From the NCBI GenBank assembly GCA_001970955.1, contig MPUH01001173.1, positions 1 to 22,102 on the forward strand: a stretch of 22,102 bases of DNA, given 5' to 3'. Positions 8,377 through 17,171 of this stretch are shown piece after piece (the first letter of the stretch is position 1; each line of letters starts with the position of its first letter). The notes under the pieces were generated by a model. It worked only from the letters and a program-made list of their open reading frames with translations. It had not been told where the DNA came from and made no database searches. The DNA comes from Stentor coeruleus (taxonomy: Eukaryota > Ciliophora > Heterotrichea > Heterotrichida > Stentoridae). Both the position numbers and the translations under genes were made by a program.

Positions 8377-9573
8377 TTAATCAATCTTGATGATTTTCCC
8401 ATACTCCCACTGATCTTTTGTTTCAATCCCACTAGAAGTAATCGAGATCCCAACACCATGTTTTTTCCCATGTTTCCATCCTCCTTCATACCTATTCCCA
8501 TTAATCCAATAATAAACTCCAAACCCATGCATAAGCCCATCTTGCCATTGTCCAACATATTTTCTTCCATCACTCCAAATATATTCCCCAATCCCATGAG
8601 ATTTATTATTAACCCATTCTCCTCTATATATTGTCCCATCTTCCCAAACATATTCTCCAATACCTTCTTTTCTTCCTTCTACATAATATCCAAAAAAATA
8701 ACTTCCATCAATCCAATTATTAATCCCAAGCCCATGTTGATAATCATTTTTCCAATAACCTTTATATTCATCCCCATTACCCCATTTGCTTAACCCAAGT
8801 CCATTTTTTTTATTATCTTCCAAAGTACCTTTATATATAACCCCATCAGTATATATTTCAGTAAAATCATCTATTATTTGTTCTAAAGCTTTTTCTATAT
8901 CATCTTTATGGTCAATTAATTGTTTTGAGAATATTTCAACAGATTTTTTAATCATATCTAAATTACGTTGATGGGCACAAAACTTAAAACGATGTAATTG
9001 AGGCTTTGAACTAAGCCAGACTATTTAGAAATTACTATAACCGTTTTTCTCTTTTGTATCAGGGGAATGATGTTTTGCTGTTGAGTATGGATTTATCCAC
9101 TTCCCTTTAAAAACTTCTCCGTCAGAATGTGTGAATTTTCCTTTACCAAATGGGTAACCATATGACCATTCTCCTTCATAAAAACTCCCATCTGGCCATT
9201 GAGCTTTTCCTATACCATGCCTAAAGCCTCCAAGCCATTGTCCTTCATAAACCGTTCCTGATATATAAGTATATTTATGATCTTCTCTTTTGGTTATAAA
9301 CCCATTGGTTAAAGTCTCAAATAGGTCCATTTGAGGAAAAAAACTACTTGATAATGTGAGTTTTTTTAAAAATTGGTACCTTTTTTTTTGTATGAAACCT
9401 TTCCAATTTGATTGTATTAACACTATAGAATTGTCTGGAAAATTAGGCTCGGTACTTAAAGTTTCTTTCATTGGCATTGGGGTTAATATCTGTATGTTTA
9501 TTACTGTTCCTTTGATTTCATTGTCTATTCTTGCTATGCATTGGAAGCATAATGCGTTGTTTGTATTCCCCAT
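8377..9573 (-). CDS. MORN-repeat protein with IQ motif and N-myristoylation-type start, one intron
   Basis: Two frames join across a 15-nt intron (9021-9035) into one 393-residue protein; exons are 9573-9036 and 9020-8377. It begins MGNTNN, the Met-Gly-Asn start typical of N-myristoylated proteins. An IQ motif (IQSNWKGFIQKKRY, residues 53-66) suggests calmodulin binding. MORN repeats start at about 109, 132 and 155 (for example YEGQWLGGFRHGIG). After a linker of about 85 residues, six more start at about 242, 265, 288, 311, 334 and 357 (YRGEWVNNKSHGIGEY and similar). MORN arrays commonly tie proteins to membranes or cortical cytoskeleton; a calcium-responsive membrane or cortex scaffold is inferred. 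Ignoring the intron would give two separate MORN genes. The upstream sequence is C-rich on the sense strand. Confidence 0.9.
9021..9035 (-). other. 15-nt intron (MORN gene)
   Basis: Read on the minus strand: GTAATTTCTAAATAG. Removal joins the two MORN-bearing halves in frame (GGT TAT A, then TC TGG CTT). Retention gives an in-frame TAA. Confidence 0.9.
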
Positions 9574-10279
9574 TTTTTAATTGTTATTAGTTTTTTTGTT
9601 TGAGATTATTTGATGAGTAATGGGGAAGTTGTATTTATTAGGTTTGGGAAAAAAAGGGGTTTTTTTTATAAGAAAAAAGCTGGTGTTCTGATGAAAATTT
9701 TGTAGGTTTATGTTTTGTGATAAAATATTGGAATGTTTTAGTAGATTGTGAAAATAATGATGAAATAATGGATTTGGGATGCTTTTATTAACAAGATTAG
9801 TTTTATAACTCTGATAAAGATAATAAGGGATTTTTATAAGGATTATATTTGGATTTTTGAAGAAATTATTCAGTTAAAAACAAACTTCGCGCTATTATTC
9901 CTATAATATTTACTATATATTTACAATCTAAATAATTCATAAGCTGGTAAGTCTTAGTAATTTATACCAAAGTAATAAAAATAAATTAAAAAATCTAAGT
10001 AATCCTGNAAAATATTTACAATCTAAATAATTCATAAACTGGTAAGTCTTAGTAATTTATACCAAAGTAATAAAAATAAATTAAAAAATCTAAGTAATCC
10101 TGTATAAAATTATAATCACTTTTTAATATACACCAAAAAACCAAAATATTAAATTAATACAACCAACCACCCAAAAATTTTAATCTAAATTCTAACCTTA
10201 AAATCTAATCCTTTCAATCTATTCTTCATCACAAATATCAAATCTTAAACTTATTCCCTCATATATAAAATAACAAGAA
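9574..10279. other. Divergent intergenic region with a strand-skew switch
   Basis: No gene is seen in these 706 bases between a leftward and a rightward ATG. The left part (about 9574-9860) is G-rich and C-poor on the + strand; the right part is C-rich and G-poor (14 C and no G in 10141-10200). Each half is therefore C-rich on the sense strand of the gene it precedes. It also holds the N seam at 10008. Confidence 0.6.
9917..10102. repeat. 91-bp duplicate around a single N (assembly seam)
   Basis: Bases 9917-10007 and 10012-10102 match except G at 9943 against A at 10038; the N is at 10008. The single difference could be an allele or a sequencing error at contig ends. It is not coding. Confidence 0.85.
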
Positions 10280-12016
10280 ATGGCTTTTCGCAAAAACGCG
10301 ACCTCATCATCATTCCTTCAAGACTACGAAATCCTCGAAGAGAACCGACTTCTTGATACATTTGTCCAATACATAGTCCTCGATAAAAGAAAACACGATA
10401 CGCGGGCAATTTTAACAAGAGAGACAGTTGACAAGTCCCCTGAAAACATGGCCAGAATGGATGTACTTATCAAAGCTAAAGACAACAACTTAATCTTAGC
10501 AAGCGATATTTGTATAAACCAAGTGAATTCTTTAGCTCTTGTTTATACCGTCACACCTTTTTTAACAGAGTCACAAAGTTCATTAAGAGCACTTCTAAAT
10601 TCAGATGCTCTTACTTTATCTCAAAAAACCAGAATCTTTCAAACTTTATCATCTCTTGTAAGTTCTTTACATGAACTTGGAGTCCCACATTTAGAATTAT
10701 CCCCAGATTCAGTTTATGTTGAAAATGAGTCCACAATATATTTAAAACCTTATAGAATTGTCCCAGATATTTATGTTGAAGAGTCTTATTATTGTTCTCC
10801 TGAGGTATTATCAGGGATTCCTTATTATTTACAACAGTTTACTAGTGATTGTTGGAGCCTTGGATGTATTTATGCTGAACTTTTTATAAGCTTAACACCA
10901 TTATTTCAAGCGCCTTCAGCTCAGGAGAAGATATTAAAGATGTTTGAAGTTCTGGGAACGCCGAATTTCCAAGAAGTTGAAGAGTATTTGACTTGGGAGA
11001 ATTATTTAGAATTGAAAACTTTAGCGAAACAGAGTAAAGAGCCTATAAAACATGTGATTTTTAGTAGTATTACTGGAAAAGAAAAGGATTTAGTACTTGG
11101 GATGCTTAGTTTTGCTATTGATAAAAGACCTGAGATTAAAAGTATTGCTGGGTTTTTATGGGATGAGGATGATGTTTCTCAGATAAAAGGTTTTGAAGAG
11201 ATGCCTTTACAAATTGAAGTGCCTGAGAAAAAAACTACATCAGCACATTCTTCATTTAGAGGAATTAAAGAAAAGGAACAAAGTTTGGTAATAGGAATTG
11301 ATACTAAGAAAGTTCAACTTAGAATGCCAGATGCTATTGCTGATAATGTATTGTATGTTAATGTTATATCAGCTATCAATATGGAATTATTTAGGTATTG
11401 TACTGATGAATATTTTTTAACTTTCAGCTTTGATTTGGATGTTTTGAATAAAGTCCAGAAATTTACTACTGGGCTTATTAAAGCAGGTCCATCAGTGCAG
11501 ATTAATTTTACGAAAGAAATTCCGATAAACACGTTGGATTTTAAAAGTAAATATCGGACCAATCCTTTAATACTGCAGATAAATTTGTGTTTAGTTAATG
11601 GTAATAGGCGCCGAGAAGATCCTTTAGGTGTTTGTGAAGCTTATCTTGGTCTGTTATTTTCTTCACAAGCATTAGGAAACTCAGAATCAGTTGTACATGG
11701 ATGGTATCATATGACATCAGGACAAGGAGTTATAGGCCAATTACAACTTGAAGTTAGATCAAAACTTCCTTTCCGTCAAGTGGAAAATCATCAAAAATTC
11801 ACACTATCCTCAACTAATTTGAATAATCCTGATACACAAGAATCAGATATTTCTCTTATCAAAGGTATATCTCAAGATTTATGCAACCTTACTGCTCAAC
11901 TTAAAGAAAAGACTGAATTTAAACAGAAACGGGAAGAAGAGTAATTTATATATAGGGATATTAATTTCGCTGAAACTTTAAAACAGCTTAAGAAACTTCT
12001 TCTTGATAAACCTTAA
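10280..12016 (+). CDS. Degenerate protein kinase (pseudokinase) with C-terminal C2-like domain, one intron
   Basis: Exons 10280-11940 and 11956-12016 give 573 residues. Residues about 15-295 follow the kinase C-lobe with CMGC-like landmarks: YYCSPEVLSG in place of APE and SDCWSLGCIYAELF (residues 189-202). The catalytic parts are gone: HRDLKPxN is HLELSPDS (137-144), there is no DFG, no glycine loop, and no clear beta-3 lysine. Residues about 357-496 resemble a C2 domain (LYVNVISAINM, a DPLG segment, then W and GQLQLEV). A charged helical tail follows. The last exon adds 19 residues ending in LLLDKP. Function is probably scaffolding, with the C2 part possibly binding membrane; this is inferred. 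Codons near the start are C-rich and later ones more G-rich. Confidence 0.85.
11941..11955 (+). other. 15-nt intron (pseudokinase gene)
   Basis: GTAATTTATATATAG. Without splicing the frame ends at the intron's own TAA (GAG TAA); with splicing it continues in frame to TAA at 12014-12016. Confidence 0.85.
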
Positions 12017-12143
12017 AGTTAAATAAATGTGGCTTTTTTTTTAATTATAATCTATATCATCAAAGGTTAAATCAATAAAAAAGCATAAAAAATTAATCTA
12101 ATTTAAAACAGCCTAAAATCCTAATATAAAACTTAATATAATA

Positions 12144-12977
12144 ATGTTATTAGTAATTCCATTTCGTCTTTTGCATCTCTCTTCATCATCTCCACATCGT
12201 TTTTTCTCATCCTTAGATTCCTATTTATCAAAAAAAGACTGGTCCGGTGCAGTATCTTATCTATCATCATTGCCACCATCCTCTCCTATCAACCCCGAAA
12301 ACTTAGATTTCCTAATGTCCAAACTCTATACCTCCAATAAACCAAACGAAGCATTTAAACTTCTCTCGCTTCTGCCAAACTTAAACAAACAACCATCAGA
12401 TCTAGACTATACCCTAGCTTTAGAAGTTAATATTTATCAAAACAAACCAATCCAATCCTTCAACATTTTCTATCAAAGTCAAATTTTTGGTATCAATCTA
12501 GACTCATCAACTTACAGCGCTTTATTATTATCATGTACAAAAGAAACAAGTTCAAGAAATATCAAATGGATACTTTCATGTATGATTCGTGATCAAACAA
12601 TCATGTCATTACAAGCATCAGTTTTTCTCATAAAACTTGGTATATCATTAAACGATCCAGGGCTTATAGAAAGTGTATTAAAACTAATGTATAAAGCTCA
12701 ATACGATTTCCCTACAAAACTTATAAGCACATTTCTAATAAAAAACTCATCTGATTCACAAGAATACAAATCCCTTAAATCTTTATGGGATAATATAAAA
12801 CAGAATTCTTATGATGAGCCTATAAATGATTTAAAAACATATGATATAAATATTAAGTTGTGGAATAATAACTATAAAATATCCCCAAGCTTTGAATTAG
12901 TCCTATTAAATAAACCAACACAAAAAAAGCTACAAGATATAAATGTAGATCCTAATGAAGGAACATCTAGTGATTAG
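12144..12977 (+). CDS. Probable mitochondrial PPR/TPR-like helical-repeat protein
   Basis: A 277-residue intronless protein ends in TAG. Its N-terminus (MLLVIPFRLLHLSSSSPHRF) is basic, hydrophobic and Ser-rich without acidic residues, as in a mitochondrial presequence. Helical pairs follow with a spacing near 35 residues (for example DSSTYSALLLSCTKE and NKPNEAFKLLSLLPNL), resembling PPR or TPR repeats, but no repeat matches a strict consensus. A role in organelle RNA or ribosome biology is inferred from architecture only. The coding strand is C-rich, and the stop lies 27 bases from the stop of the converging 13005-15038 gene. Confidence 0.75.
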   Translation: MLLVIPFRLLHLSSSSPHRFFSSLDSYLSKKDWSGAVSYLSSLPPSSPINPENLDFLMSKLYTSNKPNEAFKLLSLLPNLNKQPSDLDYTLALEVNIYQNKPIQSFNIFYQSQIFGINLDSSTYSALLLSCTKETSSRNIKWILSCMIRDQTIMSLQASVFLIKLGISLNDPGLIESVLKLMYKAQYDFPTKLISTFLIKNSSDSQEYKSLKSLWDNIKQNSYDEPINDLKTYDINIKLWNNNYKISPSFELVLLNKPTQKKLQDINVDPNEGTSSD

Positions 12978-13004
12978 TTAATTTTAACATCTTAATAATG
13001 CCTA

Positions 13005-15038
13005 TTATTTGTTCATTATAGTATAGAAATCATCAAATGTTACTTTCCCATCTCCATCAATATCGCTTTTTCTTATAAGTTCTACAAGTTCACGTTCATT
13101 TAAACTTTCTCCAAGTTCTCTTGCGATTTTTCTTAAGTTTTTCAATTCGATAAACCCTTTGCGTTCCACATCAAAAATATTGAAAAGTATTCGGATTTCG
13201 TCTATGGTGCTTTCATCGTTTTGATTATATGATATTAAAGTTATAAATTCTTTAAAATCAACTCTGGTCTTAACATCGATATGAAAATTATGAATTAGAT
13301 TGTAAATTGATTGATTGTGGGTTTTAAAACCTTCGTTTTCCATTGAAATTTTAAGATCGGCTGCTAGGATTGTTCCTGTGTTTCCTGTATCAAACATATC
13401 AAATGCTTCTTTAAGTTCAATTATACAGTCTCGGGTTAATTCATTTGTTATGTATTCATTAGGATCAAAAGGTTTAATAGTCTGAGTTTTTTGTTGGGAG
13501 GATTGAGATTTCGGGTTTGTTGTTTGATTTGGTTTTGGTTTTTGTTTATATTTATCGTTGCTTTTTATAATAAGTTTATGGTTTTTGTCGTTGTTTATAA
13601 TAAAAGGGGTTGGATTTTGTCCTTTAGGGCTTGTTAATGTATTAGTTTTACGACACTCATAAGCATCTTCTTTAGGTCTTCTCATAGCTTTTCTAGTCGT
13701 TGAAGATGATGAGGATATCGAAGAATTAAGCTCAGAACCTAATGATGGGAGTTTCTTCAAGGATTCCTGAGATTTCCTACTCGACATGATTTTATCAGCA
13801 AGTCTGCCTAAAAAATCAGAAAAATCCATACCTTCAATATCAGTTGGGTTAATGTCATTTATAACATTAGCGATATCTGAAGATGTTTTTTCATATATTT
13901 TGCTTTCTAAAAAAGACCTAAAAGAATCTGAAGATATAACCCCTGATGTATTATTGTCTATAACATCAAAATATTCTTTTATATTAACAATCTCTTCATC
14001 TGTCAATGAACTTATATCGCAAATATCTTTAATTTCTTTCTTAACAGCAAGCGGGGGTTTCCTAAAGTTTTTTTTCTCAACTGCCAAAACCATCGACTTT
14101 TCATTAACCTCAGACTGGGAATACGACATAGACACATTAGAGTTTTCAGTCATGAGTTCTAAAAACTCTTTAAACCCATACTTTTTCCCAACAGACTCAA
14201 TCTCAAAAGCTTTTTGAAATGCAGTCATATTACTAATCTCCAAATCATCCATCTCAGCAATTGACTTTAAATCATCAACATCAATAGCCCCAATATCTTC
14301 ACTATCAAAAAAATCAAACAACCCTTTAATTTCTCTAAGTTTATTCTCACTTAACCCAGGTTTTTCATAATTCCTTATATCAAAAGTTTCAAAAGCTTCA
14401 ATAGTACGCATTTTCCTCAATGTATATTTTTTAAAAACTTCTTCAACATCAAGAGGAGTTTGTTCTCCAATAACTAATTCCTCATCATTTTTAATCTCTT
14501 CAGCAAAAACTATAACGCATACAATTTCGTATTCATTATGTTTTCCTATAGCAATTCCAACATAATTATGATCCCTTTTCATAATATTTAAACGTTGACC
14601 ACGTGCTAAAACCCCATCATCTGCAAGCATACTTATAACAATATCTTCAGCATCAGCAAGACCATATGATATATTTTCACCTAAAGCTCCTGACCATTTG
14701 CAATGACTTGAGATTCTTTCTGCTGGTTCTTTACCATCACTACTATTGTGACCAATCATTCCTTTTGGGCCTATATCATCTGCATGTTCTTGAGCAGATA
14801 AATATAAAGAATTACTCCATTTCAAAGGATGTAGTGGTCTTAAGCTTTTTAAATAACTCGAACATGCTTCTACGTTTTCTGGACCTTCTCGAGTTTCTAA
14901 AGGTATTCTTTCTGGTTTATGATATATTTTTCCTTTGTAATACTTTAGAGAACTTGTTAGTTTATTTGAATATTTTCTAGGATCGTCACGACATTGATTT
15001 AGCTCTGCTAGTATTTGTTTAACAATTCCAGAAGCCAT
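13005..15038 (-). CDS. CAP (SCP/PR-1) domain fused to centrin-like EF-hands
   Basis: Intact, 677 residues, no signal peptide. Residues about 6-180 form a CAP domain: SAQEHADD, the GHNSSDG motif near 96-102, GALGENISYG near 117-126, and RLNIMKRDHNYVGIAIG near 149-165. Several EF-hand-like loops follow at about 244-255, 361-372, 550-561, 623-634 and 659-670. Only the last (DIDGDGKVTFDD) is close to canonical; the others lack several calcium ligands. Residues about 420-525 are a Ser/Lys/Gln-rich linker. The final pair resembles centrin or calmodulin (REIARELGESLNE-type helix before the last loop). CAP proteins are usually secreted, but here the lack of a leader and the EF-hands suggest a cytoplasmic, calcium-linked protein. 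Calcium binding by one loop only is inferred. Confidence 0.85.
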   Translation of the reverse strand: MASGIVKQILAELNQCRDDPRKYSNKLTSSLKYYKGKIYHKPERIPLETREGPENVEACSSYLKSLRPLHPLKWSNSLYLSAQEHADDIGPKGMIGHNSSDGKEPAERISSHCKWSGALGENISYGLADAEDIVISMLADDGVLARGQRLNIMKRDHNYVGIAIGKHNEYEIVCVIVFAEEIKNDEELVIGEQTPLDVEEVFKKYTLRKMRTIEAFETFDIRNYEKPGLSENKLREIKGLFDFFDSEDIGAIDVDDLKSIAEMDDLEISNMTAFQKAFEIESVGKKYGFKEFLELMTENSNVSMSYSQSEVNEKSMVLAVEKKNFRKPPLAVKKEIKDICDISSLTDEEIVNIKEYFDVIDNNTSGVISSDSFRSFLESKIYEKTSSDIANVINDINPTDIEGMDFSDFLGRLADKIMSSRKSQESLKKLPSLGSELNSSISSSSSTTRKAMRRPKEDAYECRKTNTLTSPKGQNPTPFIINNDKNHKLIIKSNDKYKQKPKPNQTTNPKSQSSQQKTQTIKPFDPNEYITNELTRDCIIELKEAFDMFDTGNTGTILAADLKISMENEGFKTHNQSIYNLIHNFHIDVKTRVDFKEFITLISYNQNDESTIDEIRILFNIFDVERKGFIELKNLRKIARELGESLNERELVELIRKSDIDGDGKVTFDDFYTIMNK

Positions 15039-16026
15039 TTAGAAAATTTTATTGGATAAGATGTTAGATATTTATAATTTGTTTTAAGATTGAATCCTTT
15101 AAGAATAATCCTACGATCACTCTAAAGAGGTTTTTATGGGGTTTTTATATGGATTTGTGGTAGGTTTTGATGAGGGAAGGTTTCGGAATAGGATTTGGTT
15201 ATTGGTTTTTTTGTGTTGAAGTTGGGGATATTGAAGTGGGAGAGGTTGGGAGAATTTTTTTATTTTTATTGTTTGAATTTTTTGCTTTTGAAGATGAGGA
15301 GAGGGTGTGATTATGGTTTGAGGATGGTGTAGGAATGGAAGAGAAAATTTTTGGTATGGGTTTATTAGGTGATAGGGAAAAAAGTAGTTTATTAGAAGTG
15401 ATTTTTTATAGTTTTTAGATAGGATAAAGATTGGGATTTATAATGGATTTTGAGATAAGGTTGAACTAAGTGAGTTTATTTCAATGAAAAGTTTTTAGTT
15501 TTAAGTAAATACAAGAGTTTTGTTTTTACTACACTAGAGTTTTAGCATCTTTTCAATAACTCTTTTATTATGATAAGAAAAAACAATATCTCTGTTCTAA
15601 AATTTACTCTAACTAATACCTCAACTAATCATATATATAAAACTTAATTTTATAAAACCCTATTTCTCTTTAAAAATATTGAAATCTACACACAAACCTA
15701 ATAATTGTTCCAACTTTCTTAATAAAAAATATATAAATCAACACAAATCAAACTATACTCATACACTCTTTATAAAAAAACACAACAAAATCTTAAAAGT
15801 TCATAAAATTTACTTATACATAAAAAAAAAATATTATCTTCTCACAGAATAAACCAACTAAATTTTTTTATTCCTTATGCAAATCATCCTTTCCAGATTG
15901 CATAATCATAATTATCAAAATTATTATNAATATTATCTTCTCACAGAATAAACCAACTAAAATTTTTTATTCCTTATGCAAATCATCCTTTCCAGATTGC
16001 ATAATCATAATTATCAAAATTATTAT
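15039..16026. other. Intergenic region with a skew switch, no gene seen
   Basis: About 990 bases between the start of a leftward gene and the stop of another leftward gene. The left half is G-rich (21 G and 1 C in 15181-15240), the right half C-rich (12 C and 2 G in 15661-15720). For the leftward genes this means C-rich sense strand upstream and G-rich sense strand downstream. It contains the N seam at 15928. Confidence 0.55.
15830..16026. repeat. 98-bp duplicate around a single N (assembly seam)
   Basis: Bases 15830-15927 and 15929-16026 match except T at 15863 against A at 15962; the N is at 15928. The second copy ends exactly before the stop codon of the 16027-16497 gene. It is non-coding. 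Confidence 0.85.
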
Positions 16027-16497
16027 CTACTTGCGTGAAATATAAGGATTCTTGCCTCTAAACTTTATATACTCTTCAGCGAAGTAAGTCTCAAAACAAT
16101 TAGCTTTTGACCGATAGCTCCAACGAGATTGTACTCTAGGAAGTATTGGATTACTTACCCACACTATTTCTTGAGCTTCAGTCTGAGGTATTACAGTTTT
16201 TAAATTAGGTGGCATTGCTCCTCTAGTAACAGAGCTTCTTAAAAACTCAGAAGAAAAAGCTTCTTCAGTTGGGTCTCTATATATATATGGTTTATACATA
16301 TCTCCAACTGCTCGAGGATTATATTCTGTTGGTTTTTTAGTCACTACAACTAAAGAATAAGGGTTCACGCGAAATCGTCCTGAAAAGTTCTCGAATTTCT
16401 TGTTCCAGTTTAGGATGTTTTTGTGGATTATGAGCTTGTGCACTTCACTTGTTTTCTCTACATATTCGCCTCTAGGTGTTGTGGTTTTTGATTTCAT
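16027..16497 (-). CDS. CFAP144: CFAP144/FAM183-like axonemal protein
   Basis: 156 residues, no intron, ends in TAG. It shows the features I associate with the FAM183/CFAP144 family: an N-terminal helix with VHKLIIHKN, then RFRVNPYSLVVVTKKPTEYNP, the PQTEAQEIVWVSNPIL segment, and a C-terminal RSKANCFETYFAEEY. The length fits the family (about 130-160 residues). In other organisms the protein sits inside ciliary doublet microtubules, so an axonemal role is expected from the family. The upstream 120 bases are G-rich on the + strand, that is, C-rich on the sense strand. Assignment is from memory of the family and has not been aligned. Confidence 0.75.
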   Translation of the reverse strand: MKSKTTTPRGEYVEKTSEVHKLIIHKNILNWNKKFENFSGRFRVNPYSLVVVTKKPTEYNPRAVGDMYKPYIYRDPTEEAFSSEFLRSSVTRGAMPPNLKTVIPQTEAQEIVWVSNPILPRVQSRWSYRSKANCFETYFAEEYIKFRGKNPYISRK

Positions 16498-17171
16498 TTG
16501 GCAAAATTGTATATTATATTTAGATTTTAAAAGGAGTTATAATATGATTTTTTTTTTGATAAAAAAAGAGTTTGGTTTTAAAGATTGTGTACTGGGATAA
16601 TTTTGTGTTTTATTTATTGTGTGATATATGAAAAATTATTATTTTATGATATGGGAATTTTTGGGTTATAAAGTGAAGAAGTTTTAGTGAAAGGAATAAT
16701 AGTTTATTAAGTTTTAATGTATTGTAATGTATATATGTTTATATGATTAAAACCTGTGGGATGATGAAAGGTGAAGTTAAATAGCTTTAGGATCAAGATG
16801 AGATTAGGACCTGAGAGAATTCCCAGAAGATTTAAAAGTTTCCAATTAGAAAATTTTGGTTGTTGTGAGTCAAGTCGAAAGGAAGTCGATAAAATTATTT
16901 ACAGTTCTAAGTGTAAATGGCAGAAAACGATCAAAATGAAAACTGAGACGACCTCATTCCTAATTGTAAGGTGTTTACTAGAGCGCAGTTAATAATTTTA
17001 TACTTAAAATATTAAAATAAACTGATTTCTTCCTACAATATCAAACTAAAAACCATATAAAACATCCTAGCACCTAAGTTTTATCGATAATTTATCTAAT
17101 CCTAAAACCAGTTTTTCATTTATAATCAATAATCAATCAAATGCCATCCAAAAATCCATAAAAATTACTTA
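16498..17171. other. Intergenic region with one possible small gene
   Basis: The left 300 bases are G-rich and C-poor on the + strand (upstream of the leftward 16027-16497 gene). From about 17000 the sequence is C-rich and G-poor (downstream of the leftward 17172-18560 gene). Between them lies a stretch of about 200 bases with less extreme composition that could code; see the entry at 16798. Confidence 0.5.
16798..17020 (+). CDS. Possible small basic protein, unrecognised
   Basis: An ATG at 16798 opens a frame beginning MRLGPERIPRRFKSFQLENF that is basic, with several Cys (CCESS, SKCKW). Composition here is more balanced than in the flanking intergenic DNA. Unspliced it stops at 16990-16992 (64 residues). 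A 16-nt GT...AG segment (GTAAGGTGTTTACTAG, 16966-16981) would extend it to 68 residues with a stop at 17018-17020. No family is recognised, and either reading could be chance. Confidence 0.3.

Noticed and set aside
8377-9573. Two separate MORN genes.
   Set aside because: A perfect 15-nt intron joins them in frame, and the first half's apparent stop lies inside it.
9917-10102. A true tandem duplication.
   Set aside because: An N lies near the junction, and all four such cases in this window share the same layout, so overlapping contig ends are simpler.
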